Assembly: GCF_008086205.1 (NCBI RefSeq)
Contig: NZ_VSKK01000001.1
Span: 620,001-684,000, forward strand
Length of the DNA stretch: 64,000 nucleotides
Source: Bizionia myxarmorum
Lineage (GTDB): Bacteria > Bacteroidota > Bacteroidia > Flavobacteriales > Flavobacteriaceae
Direction of reading: 5' to 3'
Made by a program: the position numbers and the translations under genes. Shown piece by piece: positions 44,710-53,238 of the stretch. How positions within the stretch are numbered: position 1 is the first letter of the stretch; every line of letters starts with the position of its first letter. The notes under the pieces were generated by a model that saw only the letters and a list, made by a program, of their open reading frames with translations, searched no databases and was not told the origin of the DNA.

Positions 44710-45768
44710 ATGAATAAGAATATTTTTATAGGAGATAGAGAAATTAGCAATACCTCTCCAGTTTTTATTATTGCAGAGTTATCTTGTAATCATAACGGCA
44801 AATTAGATTTAGCTTTAAAAACAATAGATGCTATGCATGAAGCAGGTGCCGATTGTGTAAAATTACAAACAAGTAAGCCAGATAGTATTACAATAGACTG
44901 TAGCGCCGAATCCTTTATTATTAAAGGAGGTACTCTTTGGGATGGTAAAACGCTTTTCGAATTATACCAACAAGTTTACACGCCTTGGGAATGGCACGAA
45001 GAGATTAAAAACTATGTCGAATCTAAAGGAATGGTTTTTTTCTCCTCTCCTTTTGATTTAAAAGCTGTTGATTTTTTAGAGGAACTGGGTGTACCAGCCT
45101 ATAAAATAGCTTCTTTTGAAATAACTGATATTCCTTTAATTGAATACACTGCAAAAAAAGGGAAGCCTATTATTATATCTACCGGTATTGCTACAGAACA
45201 AGATATTGAATTGGCTATCCAAACATGTAAAAACGTAGGAAACGAAGATGTGATTATTTTGAAATGTACATCAGCTTATCCTACACCTTTAGAAGAGGTT
45301 AACTTGAAGGTTATTCCGGATATTAGAAAAAGATTTAATTGTTTGGTAGGGCTGTCAGATCATACTATGGGTACGATAGTGCCTTTAGGAGCCGTTAGTT
45401 TAGGGGCTAAAGTTATTGAAAAGCATTTCATACTAGATCGTTCTTTAGGTGGTCCTGATGCAGCATTTTCTATGGAGCCTGCTGAATTTAAAGAAATGGT
45501 GGATACCGTTAGAATGATGGAAAAAGCATTGGGTAAAGTAACTTATGAACTATCTGAAAAGGTAATGAAAAATAAACAATTTGCAAGATCCCTATTTATT
45601 ACTGAAGATGTAAAAGAGAATACGATAATTACAGCAGAGAATGTTAAAAGTATTCGCCCTGGAAATGGATTACATCCAAAATATTATAATGAAATTTTAG
45701 GTAAGACCTTTAACCAACAACTATTACGAGGAACTCCTTTAACTATAGAAATGATTAATAAAGAATAA
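44710..45768 (+). CDS. pseI: Pseudaminic acid synthase
   Basis: PseI condenses 2,4-diacetamido-2,4,6-trideoxy-altrose with phosphoenolpyruvate to give pseudaminic acid. The 352-residue protein has the NeuB barrel with PVFIIAELSCNHNGKLDLAL near residue 17, CVKLQTSKPDSI near 48 and LSDHTMGTIVPLGA near 215. A C-terminal SAF (antifreeze-like) domain runs about 290-352 (FARSLFITEDVKENTIIT). It is followed by a TAATG overlap with the PIG-L gene. Confidence 0.95.
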   Translation: MNKNIFIGDREISNTSPVFIIAELSCNHNGKLDLALKTIDAMHEAGADCVKLQTSKPDSITIDCSAESFIIKGGTLWDGKTLFELYQQVYTPWEWHEEIKNYVESKGMVFFSSPFDLKAVDFLEELGVPAYKIASFEITDIPLIEYTAKKGKPIIISTGIATEQDIELAIQTCKNVGNEDVIILKCTSAYPTPLEEVNLKVIPDIRKRFNCLVGLSDHTMGTIVPLGAVSLGAKVIEKHFILDRSLGGPDAAFSMEPAEFKEMVDTVRMMEKALGKVTYELSEKVMKNKQFARSLFITEDVKENTIITAENVKSIRPGNGLHPKYYNEILGKTFNQQLLRGTPLTIEMINKE

Positions 45769-46475
45769 TGGATTTTAAGAATAAGCGAATATTAGTTATC
45801 GTAGCACACCCTGATGATGAACTTTTGGGGCTGGGAGCTACAATTAATAAACTAATCCATGAATCTAACTGCATAGTAAGAGCAGTTATATTGGGAGAGG
45901 GTATTACTTCAAGATCAGATAAAAGAAATCCGGCATCTTGGACTAATGAATTAAAAAAGCATAGGGAAAATATTGAAAGCGCTCGAAAAGTAATTGGTTA
46001 TGAGAGTGTCGGAATATATGATTTTCCAGATAATAGATTTGATTCTGTTGATTTATTAGACATTGTTAAAGTTGTAGAAGAGGAAAAAAATAGTTTTGAT
46101 CCAGAAATTATCTTCACACATCATGGAGGTGACCTAAACATTGATCATCAAAGAACTTTTGAAGCAGTCATTACCGCAACAAGACCAATGTCTCATGAAA
46201 AAGTGACAACTATTATAACCTTTGAAACGCCTTCAGGAACCGAATGGAGAGCATCATCAGACCCTAGGCATTTTATACCAAATATGTTTATAAGTGTTTC
46301 AGAAAATCAAATTAATACTAAAATTAAAGGAATGGAAAGTTACGATTTTGAAAAAAGAACTTTTCCACACCCAAGGTCACCTGAAGCTTTAACTATTTTA
46401 GCAAAACAAAGAGGTCTTACAATTGGCCAACAATATGCAGAAGCTTTTGTGATAATCAGAACGATTTTAGTATAG
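45768..46475 (+). CDS. PIG-L family deacetylase
   Basis: The 235-residue protein has AHPDDE (residues 13-18) and HHGGDLNIDHQRTF near 120, the metal-binding motifs of LmbE/PIG-L zinc deacetylases. Members remove N-acetyl groups from GlcNAc-type sugars. It follows pseI with a TAATG overlap, so a deacetylation of a nonulosonate or its precursor is plausible. It could prepare an amino group for another acyl donor. Confidence 0.88.
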   Translation: MDFKNKRILVIVAHPDDELLGLGATINKLIHESNCIVRAVILGEGITSRSDKRNPASWTNELKKHRENIESARKVIGYESVGIYDFPDNRFDSVDLLDIVKVVEEEKNSFDPEIIFTHHGGDLNIDHQRTFEAVITATRPMSHEKVTTIITFETPSGTEWRASSDPRHFIPNMFISVSENQINTKIKGMESYDFEKRTFPHPRSPEALTILAKQRGLTIGQQYAEAFVIIRTILV

Positions 46476-46631
46476 AATCTAGGTGCATTCTAAATAATAA
46501 AATGGGTTAATTGTGAATGTTTTTGCTAAAAACATTGAAAAGATTAACACCCTCAAGTAAACAGGTAATTTGGAATTAATAACGTATTTTAAATAATTCA
46601 TTTAAGATATTGCGCTTATTTAATAAAAATT

Positions 46632-47873
46632 TTGGAAAAATTAATTACGCTATTTAAGAATAACAAAACGCTCTTTAGGTTTATGGCCTTAAGTTATTTG
46701 GATAAAGCCATTATTTTCCTGTTACCTTTATTAGTTTTCCAGTTTTTTAAAGATCAATTGGTATATGTTTCCATTGAATATATTTATTCGATAACTACCG
46801 TTATTATTCCTCTTATAGATTTAGGATTGTCTGGATATTTCTTTTATGCTTATAGAAATAGTAAAAATCATAATGAGACTCTCAAGACTTTTGTAAAATC
46901 CTTTCAAAGACTTTATTTACTCCTTAGTATTATAGGTTTAGGCTTTATTGCTGTAAATTATTATAGTTTTGAGTATCAACCCTTAATTGTTTTTATTGTT
47001 TCTAGGCTGCTTTTTGTGTTAGCAACCGTTTTCTTTGCCTCTTATTATAGACTTACCAATAGACCTGAAAAAGCAGTGTATATAACGCTTTTTTCAAATG
47101 TACTTTCCTTGTCTTTTATTTTTGCATATTTCTTTTCTGGCTTAGAATTTTCGTTATGGCTGATATTTATAGGACAGATTTTATTTGCTATATTTTATCT
47201 TTTTAAGTGTATTATAGATATCTTTTTTAGAGATTCTGAAGGCGTTAAATATATCGAGATTAAAGGAATTTTTGTGAATGCCTTACTGTTTTCGTGGCCA
47301 TCTATAATACAGGTGTTTATTATGATGTATATTGCAAATTATGGAAAATTGAACGCTTTAAACTCTATGTCATTGGACGAAGGAACTTTACTGTCCTTAA
47401 CTCAAAGAAGTTCAATGCTAATACAATTAACTCATGCCTCCATACTCGCTTTTTTAATAAAAGAAATTTATGTTGCCAAAGATATTTTGTCTATTCAAAA
47501 AGGTATTCTATTTAAATATTTAATTATTTTAATAATGGCAACTTTAGGTGCATTAACGCTTATTTTAGGATATGTTTTTTACGTTAAAAGTGATTTTGAT
47601 ATTAACAGAACTGTTCTAGTTATATTTTGCATTATTTCTTATACTTTTTTATGGTGTATAAGTGCGTTTTTTGAAGTTTATTACGGTCGAGAAAACAAAA
47701 ACAAATTTAAATTATATTTAGCTATAATTAATGGAATGTCCTTTATTTTAATTTTTAATATTATAGATGGCGGTTTTCTTGAAAAGACCGTTATTGCTAT
47801 GCCTATTAGTGTTTTAGTATCACTGTTATGTAGCTTATTAATTTTAAAGAAAAGAAATTACTATTTACAATAA
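46632..47873 (+). CDS. Wzx-like oligosaccharide flippase
   Basis: The 413-residue integral membrane protein has about 12 hydrophobic segments with few charged breaks, consistent with MOP-family Wzx flippases. These move lipid-linked repeat units across the inner membrane. No soluble domain is visible. The start is a TTG at 46632. The gene is followed after 7 bp by an acyltransferase and belongs to the glycosyltransferase part of the locus. Confidence 0.75.
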   Translation: MEKLITLFKNNKTLFRFMALSYLDKAIIFLLPLLVFQFFKDQLVYVSIEYIYSITTVIIPLIDLGLSGYFFYAYRNSKNHNETLKTFVKSFQRLYLLLSIIGLGFIAVNYYSFEYQPLIVFIVSRLLFVLATVFFASYYRLTNRPEKAVYITLFSNVLSLSFIFAYFFSGLEFSLWLIFIGQILFAIFYLFKCIIDIFFRDSEGVKYIEIKGIFVNALLFSWPSIIQVFIMMYIANYGKLNALNSMSLDEGTLLSLTQRSSMLIQLTHASILAFLIKEIYVAKDILSIQKGILFKYLIILIMATLGALTLILGYVFYVKSDFDINRTVLVIFCIISYTFLWCISAFFEVYYGRENKNKFKLYLAIINGMSFILIFNIIDGGFLEKTVIAMPISVLVSLLCSLLILKKRNYYLQ

Positions 47874-47880
47874 TTAGTAT

Positions 47881-48543
47881 ATGAAGTCTCTAGGATCCCT
47901 TTTAATTTCGATTTTCCCCTTTAATAAAGTGCGCATTTTTTTATATCGCGTTATATTAAAGTATGATATTGATTACGAATCTAAAATAGGATTTTTAAAT
48001 ATTATAAATTGCACGTCTCTGAAAATGAGAGGTGCTAAAATTGGTTTTTTAAATCAAATTTTAGTTGACAAACTCAGTTTAGAGAATAATGCTTCTATTT
48101 CTAAAATGAATAGAATTAAGAGCATAAATATTTTGAGCCTAAAGGATAATGCGGAAATCCGTAGTGGAAATTTTATTGGAGCTCCAGTAAGAGGAACAGT
48201 TGATGAGGCCATTAACTTTGAAAATCAAAATATTTATGTTAATAGAAATAGTTCTATTTTAAGAAGTAATTATTTTGATGTTGTAGACGAAATTATTATT
48301 GGAGAAAATGTAGTATTTGGCGGAAATGGGAGTGAGATTTGGACTCATGGTTTTACTGTGAATAGAGAAATGTTATCGGGTAAAGTTATATTCGAAAATG
48401 ACATTTTTATAGGTTCAAATTGTATTTTCACCAAAGGAATTACGGTTGTAAGCGAAACTACAATTGCACCAGCTAGTGTTATTTATAAAAGCATAATAGA
48501 AAAGGGTATTTATAGTACCCATGAATTAAGAAGAGTAAAATAG
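47881..48543 (+). CDS. Left-handed beta-helix acyltransferase (second)
   Basis: The 220-residue protein has coil turns such as IIIGENVVFGGNGSEIWTHG near residue 138 and VIFENDIFIGSNCIFTKGI near 170. These match the C-terminal half of the left-handed beta-helix of sugar acetyltransferases. The N-terminal third is more diverged and carries weak repeats. It sits between the Wzx-like gene and the 48548 gene, so it probably acylates a repeat unit. Confidence 0.7.
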   Translation: MKSLGSLLISIFPFNKVRIFLYRVILKYDIDYESKIGFLNIINCTSLKMRGAKIGFLNQILVDKLSLENNASISKMNRIKSINILSLKDNAEIRSGNFIGAPVRGTVDEAINFENQNIYVNRNSSILRSNYFDVVDEIIIGENVVFGGNGSEIWTHGFTVNREMLSGKVIFENDIFIGSNCIFTKGITVVSETTIAPASVIYKSIIEKGIYSTHELRRVK

Positions 48544-48547
48544 AAAT

Positions 48548-49894
48548 ATGAAAAACATATGTTTTATTGCGAATTATTACAAAACAGATGTTTTTGTTGA
48601 AATTGCAAAGGTCTTAAAGACAGATGATGTAAAAGCATTTTGGATTATACCTAATAGAAAACAGTATGAATTTTTAAAAACCATATTTCCTAAAAACCAA
48701 TTATTATATATTGGAAAAAAGGAAGTTCTAGAATATAGTAATAAAGCCGATAATATTGATTTAAAAATAAATGAATTAGTATATGGCGATCGGGTTTTAA
48801 GAGAAGAGAATAAAAATTGGTCTTATGATTATTTGTTAAAATTACAAGAGTTAGTTTATCATTTTATAGAAACAAATGCCATTCAGTTTGTTTTTGGCGA
48901 GGTTACTTGGGCTCATGAGCTATTGGTTCATAGATTAACTAAAAATGCTAGAGAACTCAACTGTGAATATTTGAATCCGCATACTGTTAGAATTCCAAAT
49001 GGTAGGTTTGCTTTTTTTCAAGATGAATTTCAGTCTCAAATTAAAGAGGTGTTAAATGTTATAGCAACTAATAGTTCTAACATTAAACTTGAAAAACCAT
49101 CATATCTAGCAATCAACGACAAATTAATTGCTAAAAAAGGCACTCTTAAACACAATCTGATTTTAATTAAAAATTTTATTTTAAGAACCAATCAAGATGT
49201 TAATGATCCAACCTTGTTTAGTAATCCATTAACCCAGTTTAGAATTCGCACCTCCGAAATATATAATCGATTCCTTTTTAAAAGGTTCATTTCTGAAACT
49301 TTAGTGCAGAACCTACCACAAAACAAGAAAAAGCTTCTTTTTACATTGCATAAGCAACCTGAAGCCTCTATAGATGTTATTGGGAGGTATTATGAAAATC
49401 AATTAGATCTCATTACAAACATCTGGCGCATCCTTCCTGAAGGCTATATATTATTAGTGAAAGAACATTCCAATGCAATTGGTGATAGAAGCTTGAAATT
49501 TTATAAAAAGGTAAAAAAATTGCGTAACATTTATTTAATTGATAATAAAGCAGACTCACATCAATTACTGGATAATGTTGAAGGTGTTTTCACAGTTTCA
49601 GGAACTATAGCTTATGAAGCTGCAATAAAAGGAAAAAATGCCTTTACTTTTGCTCCAGCGTTTTTCAATAAAATGCTTACGTGCAAGGAAGTATCTTGGA
49701 AAGATTTTAAGAACAAGTCTTTAAATACATTATTAGATACCAACGAAGAAGGAATGAATGTTAATGAGTTTTCTAATTGGTTATTAAAAAATTCCTTTGA
49801 AGGTATTATGTCTGACGCTTTTGGAGACCCAAGATGTATGCATGAAGATAATATTAAAGCGTTAAGTGTTGGATTTTTAACAGTAATTTCATAA
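48548..49894 (+). CDS. Capsule-polysaccharide-type glycosyltransferase candidate
   Basis: The 448-residue protein has no signal peptide or membrane helix. The C-terminal half recalls the Capsule_synth-type fold: LLFTLHKQPEASIDVIGRYY near residue 259, VKEHSNAIGDRS near 306 and VFTVSGTIAYEAAIKGKNAF near 346. That family includes Kdo and nonulosonate transferases. The donor may therefore be the CMP-pseudaminic acid made upstream, but this is an inference. Confidence 0.65.
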   Translation: MKNICFIANYYKTDVFVEIAKVLKTDDVKAFWIIPNRKQYEFLKTIFPKNQLLYIGKKEVLEYSNKADNIDLKINELVYGDRVLREENKNWSYDYLLKLQELVYHFIETNAIQFVFGEVTWAHELLVHRLTKNARELNCEYLNPHTVRIPNGRFAFFQDEFQSQIKEVLNVIATNSSNIKLEKPSYLAINDKLIAKKGTLKHNLILIKNFILRTNQDVNDPTLFSNPLTQFRIRTSEIYNRFLFKRFISETLVQNLPQNKKKLLFTLHKQPEASIDVIGRYYENQLDLITNIWRILPEGYILLVKEHSNAIGDRSLKFYKKVKKLRNIYLIDNKADSHQLLDNVEGVFTVSGTIAYEAAIKGKNAFTFAPAFFNKMLTCKEVSWKDFKNKSLNTLLDTNEEGMNVNEFSNWLLKNSFEGIMSDAFGDPRCMHEDNIKALSVGFLTVIS

Positions 49895-49899
49895 ATATT

Positions 49900-51273
49900 T
49901 TGAAGCATTTAAAAGTTGATTACTATCTTTTTATAATCTGTGTACTAATCATAGTAGTATTCAAGGCGTCCGAATATGCCTTTATCCTTATTTTACCTGT
50001 TTTAGCTATTTCATATTATAGAGTAATTGTAAAAAGAGATATCACCACGGTATTGATTTTAATGCTGTCTTCAAGACTCATTATGGGGCCTTTTATTATT
50101 AACAGTAATATGTCTTTTAATATCCTTAATCTGATATGTAATTATATACCTATACTCATAATATTAGTTTATAATTTTAGTACTTTAAAAAGTATTAATA
50201 TCAATAAAATAAAGGGATTGAAGTGGACCATTCTCTACGTAATATTTATGATGCTATTTGGTTTATTGCACATTTCGTATGCCATAACGGAATTTGTAAA
50301 GGAAACACTTCCCTTACTATTGTTTTTGTTGGTTGTATTAACCAATGGCGAAAATAAAATTAACTATTTATATCTTTTAAGGTTTTTTAGATACACATTT
50401 GTTGGGTGTTTAATTATTTATCTATCACCATATTTTTATAATCAAATACATTATTTGTTCTCAAACGGTGTTATTTTTAAAGAATCTTCCTATGTTGTAG
50501 TAAGGGTTGGTCGTAGTATTCCAAGAAACACGGGTTTTGTTTTCGATTTTAGAATCATGGCGCAATTGGCCTGCTTGTATTTACTTTTATTGTATTATTT
50601 TAATAAAACTAAAAATTATTGGGATGTGGCATTGCTTGTAACTGTTGCTATTACCACCTTTTCAAGAGGCCCCTTAATTATTTTAGTTTTTTTGCTAATA
50701 GCTGTTTATTTACCTAAAAAAATCAGAATTACTAAAAGGGTTTTAGTAATAGGATTTTCATCTTTTGTTTTCATAATTATCGGGGTTGTTTATGTAATGA
50801 ATAATGATAATCTTCAAAAATTTGTAAGTACTTTTAATCCGTTTCAAGATAAAAATGCGTTTTCTCAACGAGGTGCTTTAATAGATTATTCCTTAAACAA
50901 GTTTTATGAAAACCCATTAGGAAATGGTATAGGTGCATTATCTTCGCCTAATGCAGATAATGTTATTTATGCAGGAATTACAAACTTACATAAAGAAATA
51001 CCAGACAAAATATATTATTATAGAGTAACGGATGCCTATATAGGCATGTCTTTAGCCGAAAAAGGTATTTTTGGGTTTATATTATTTGCTTTATCTTTTG
51101 TGGAGATATTTTATTCTAACAGAAATAGAGTTTCTTTATTTTTCCTAATTGGTTTAATACTTAATCTTATTGGTACAGATATTCCTAAACAAGGTTTTTA
51201 CTATTTTGCTATTATATTGATTTATTATGGCTTAAGTCAGTTATATAGTACACAAGTTTCTGTTAAAAAATAG
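49900..51273 (+). CDS. O-antigen polymerase-like membrane protein (Wzy candidate 1)
   Basis: The 457-residue protein has about 11 to 12 hydrophobic segments with a loop carrying Arg/Gly (VVVRVGRSIPRNTGFV near 200). Another large loop near residues 315-380 contains NPLGNGIGALSSPNAD. This fits the O-antigen polymerase/ligase superfamily, whose extracytoplasmic loops bind the lipid-linked units. The start is TTG at 49900. Confidence 0.7.
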   Translation: MKHLKVDYYLFIICVLIIVVFKASEYAFILILPVLAISYYRVIVKRDITTVLILMLSSRLIMGPFIINSNMSFNILNLICNYIPILIILVYNFSTLKSININKIKGLKWTILYVIFMMLFGLLHISYAITEFVKETLPLLLFLLVVLTNGENKINYLYLLRFFRYTFVGCLIIYLSPYFYNQIHYLFSNGVIFKESSYVVVRVGRSIPRNTGFVFDFRIMAQLACLYLLLLYYFNKTKNYWDVALLVTVAITTFSRGPLIILVFLLIAVYLPKKIRITKRVLVIGFSSFVFIIIGVVYVMNNDNLQKFVSTFNPFQDKNAFSQRGALIDYSLNKFYENPLGNGIGALSSPNADNVIYAGITNLHKEIPDKIYYYRVTDAYIGMSLAEKGIFGFILFALSFVEIFYSNRNRVSLFFLIGLILNLIGTDIPKQGFYYFAIILIYYGLSQLYSTQVSVKK

Positions 51274-51350
51274 TTTTTGAAGTAATTAAATGCCACTGTA
51301 TAATCTATTATTTCATTAATATTTTATGTAGTTTTGAAAAAACAATAATT

Positions 51351-52124
51351 ATGATACATTTTGACAAGTTAGAAGAAAATATAGAAGATTTTCGAATAAA
51401 GTATTTAGCGAATCAGCCTTTTTCATATTTAATTATTGATGATTTCTGTGATGAGAGTAAATTGCAAGAAATGCGCAATCAAATACCAGAATTGAGTACA
51501 AAAAGTAGGGACTATATGTTTGCCAACAATAAGTTCGAAAAATCTAATTATAAAGAAATAGGACCTCTTTTTGAAGAATTATACAATGATTTGAAATCAG
51601 ACCGTTTCAACAAATTTCTATCTTATATATCAGCAAAAGAAGTTTTTGTTGATCCCAAAAATCATGGTGGTGGATTGCATCAAGGAAAGAAAAATAGTTT
51701 TCTGGACATGCATTTGGATTTTAACTACCATCCTATAAATAAGAATTGGTTCAGACAAATGAACCTTCTATTATATCTAAATACCGATTGGAAAGAAGAA
51801 TATGGTGGACATTTAAAAATAGAAGATTTAAGATCTGGAGTAAAAGACGAATTGGCAGTACCTTTTAATAGATTAATTATTCAGGAGTGCGGCCCTTACT
51901 CCCTTCACGGCTATGATATGACATCTTTTCCAGAAGGAAATTTTAGAACTTCAGTAGCCACTTATGCATATGCTTTGCACAAAAGACATATGGAAAAACC
52001 GAGAACAACGGATTGGTTTCCCGGAGAAGACTCTTCTGAATTAAAAAAATTAGCTGCTAAAAATTATGATTTTGCGGTAAAAGTAAAGAACAAGCTATTT
52101 GGTAGCGGAACAGCTAAAAATTAA
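51351..52124 (+). CDS. 2-oxoglutarate/Fe(II)-dependent dioxygenase
   Basis: The 257-residue protein has the HxD motif His121-Leu-Asp123 in DMHLDFNYHP. GGH at 152-154 and the distal ligand His186 (YSLHGYDM) follow, with Arg199 as the likely 2-oxoglutarate anchor. This is a prolyl-4-hydroxylase-like double-stranded beta-helix. Such enzymes hydroxylate proteins, lipids or sugars. Located between Wzy and GT4 genes, it likely oxidises a sugar or lipid intermediate. Confidence 0.8.
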   Translation: MIHFDKLEENIEDFRIKYLANQPFSYLIIDDFCDESKLQEMRNQIPELSTKSRDYMFANNKFEKSNYKEIGPLFEELYNDLKSDRFNKFLSYISAKEVFVDPKNHGGGLHQGKKNSFLDMHLDFNYHPINKNWFRQMNLLLYLNTDWKEEYGGHLKIEDLRSGVKDELAVPFNRLIIQECGPYSLHGYDMTSFPEGNFRTSVATYAYALHKRHMEKPRTTDWFPGEDSSELKKLAAKNYDFAVKVKNKLFGSGTAKN

Positions 52125-52136
52125 TAAATTCAACTT

Positions 52137-53231
52137 ATGAATATTTTAGTTGATGGTCATGTTTTTGATGATAAATATCAAGGAACCAGAAGTTATCTAA
52201 AAGGTTTATATCTTGCGCTAATACCAATTTGTAAAGACTGGAATTTTTTTATTGCTGCAACAAATACTGACAATTTAAAAAAAGAATTTGGAGATTTTGA
52301 AAACCTTCAATTTGTTCCTTTAAAAAAAGGCAATAAATTTTACCGTCTATTAGTTGATTTTCCTTCCATTATTAAAAAATATGATATTGATTATTCTCAT
52401 TTTCAATATACAGTTCCCCCCATTATAAGAGGTAAGTACATTGTTACTGTTCATGATATTTTATTTGAACAGGAAGAGTTTAGGTCCTTTTTCCCCTTGA
52501 AAACGAGGGTAGTTAATCATCTCTTACATAAACTTTCCTCTAGAAAAGCAGATATCTTATTAACGGTTTCTGAATTTTCAAAACAAAAAATTTCTAAATT
52601 TTATAATATAAGTGAGAAGGATATTTATGTAATTCCTAATGCGGTTAATGACGATTTTTATATTGACAATGAAAGTTTTGTAGAAACACCTTCCAAATAT
52701 ATTATGTATGTTTCAAGAATAGAGCCTAGAAAAAATCATTGGGCTTTATTGAAGGCTTTTATGGAGCTAGAGCTTTATAAAGAAGGATTCAAACTTGTAT
52801 TTATTGGTAAAAGAGATATAGCGTATCCTGAATTTGAATCTTACATAAATGAGAATAAGGAAATAGTTAAGGACTCTTTAATCTGTATAGAAAATGTGGC
52901 TACTATAGATTTAATTGAATACTATAAAAATTGTGATCTTTTCGTTTTTCCCTCTTTTGCAGAAGGATTTGGTATTCCGCCTTTGGAAGCAATGGTGCTT
53001 CAAAAAAAAGTTTTATGCTCTAATCAGACGGCAATGAAAGACTTTGAATTGCCTGAAGCTTTTGTATTTGATCCCTACAATTTGGACGAATTAAAATTAA
53101 AAATAAAAAATCAGCTAAATAGTAATTTTAATTTAGCAGAGATATATAGTCCTATTCTTTCAAAATATAATTGGAAATCGATAGCTGAAGATTATAAAAA
53201 AATTATAATTTCTCATCACAAAAACCAGTAA
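52137..53231 (+). CDS. Glycosyltransferase family 4 protein
   Basis: The 364-residue GT-B enzyme has the N-terminal motif DGHVFDDKYQGTRSYLKGLY and VTVSEFSKQKI near residue 142. The C-terminal GT4 signature includes YVSRIEPRKNHWALLKAF near 191 and the donor-site FPSFAEGFGIPPLEAM near 264-280. It builds one linkage of the repeat unit; donor and acceptor are unknown. Confidence 0.88.
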   Translation: MNILVDGHVFDDKYQGTRSYLKGLYLALIPICKDWNFFIAATNTDNLKKEFGDFENLQFVPLKKGNKFYRLLVDFPSIIKKYDIDYSHFQYTVPPIIRGKYIVTVHDILFEQEEFRSFFPLKTRVVNHLLHKLSSRKADILLTVSEFSKQKISKFYNISEKDIYVIPNAVNDDFYIDNESFVETPSKYIMYVSRIEPRKNHWALLKAFMELELYKEGFKLVFIGKRDIAYPEFESYINENKEIVKDSLICIENVATIDLIEYYKNCDLFVFPSFAEGFGIPPLEAMVLQKKVLCSNQTAMKDFELPEAFVFDPYNLDELKLKIKNQLNSNFNLAEIYSPILSKYNWKSIAEDYKKIIISHHKNQ

Positions 53232-53238
53232 CTTAAAC

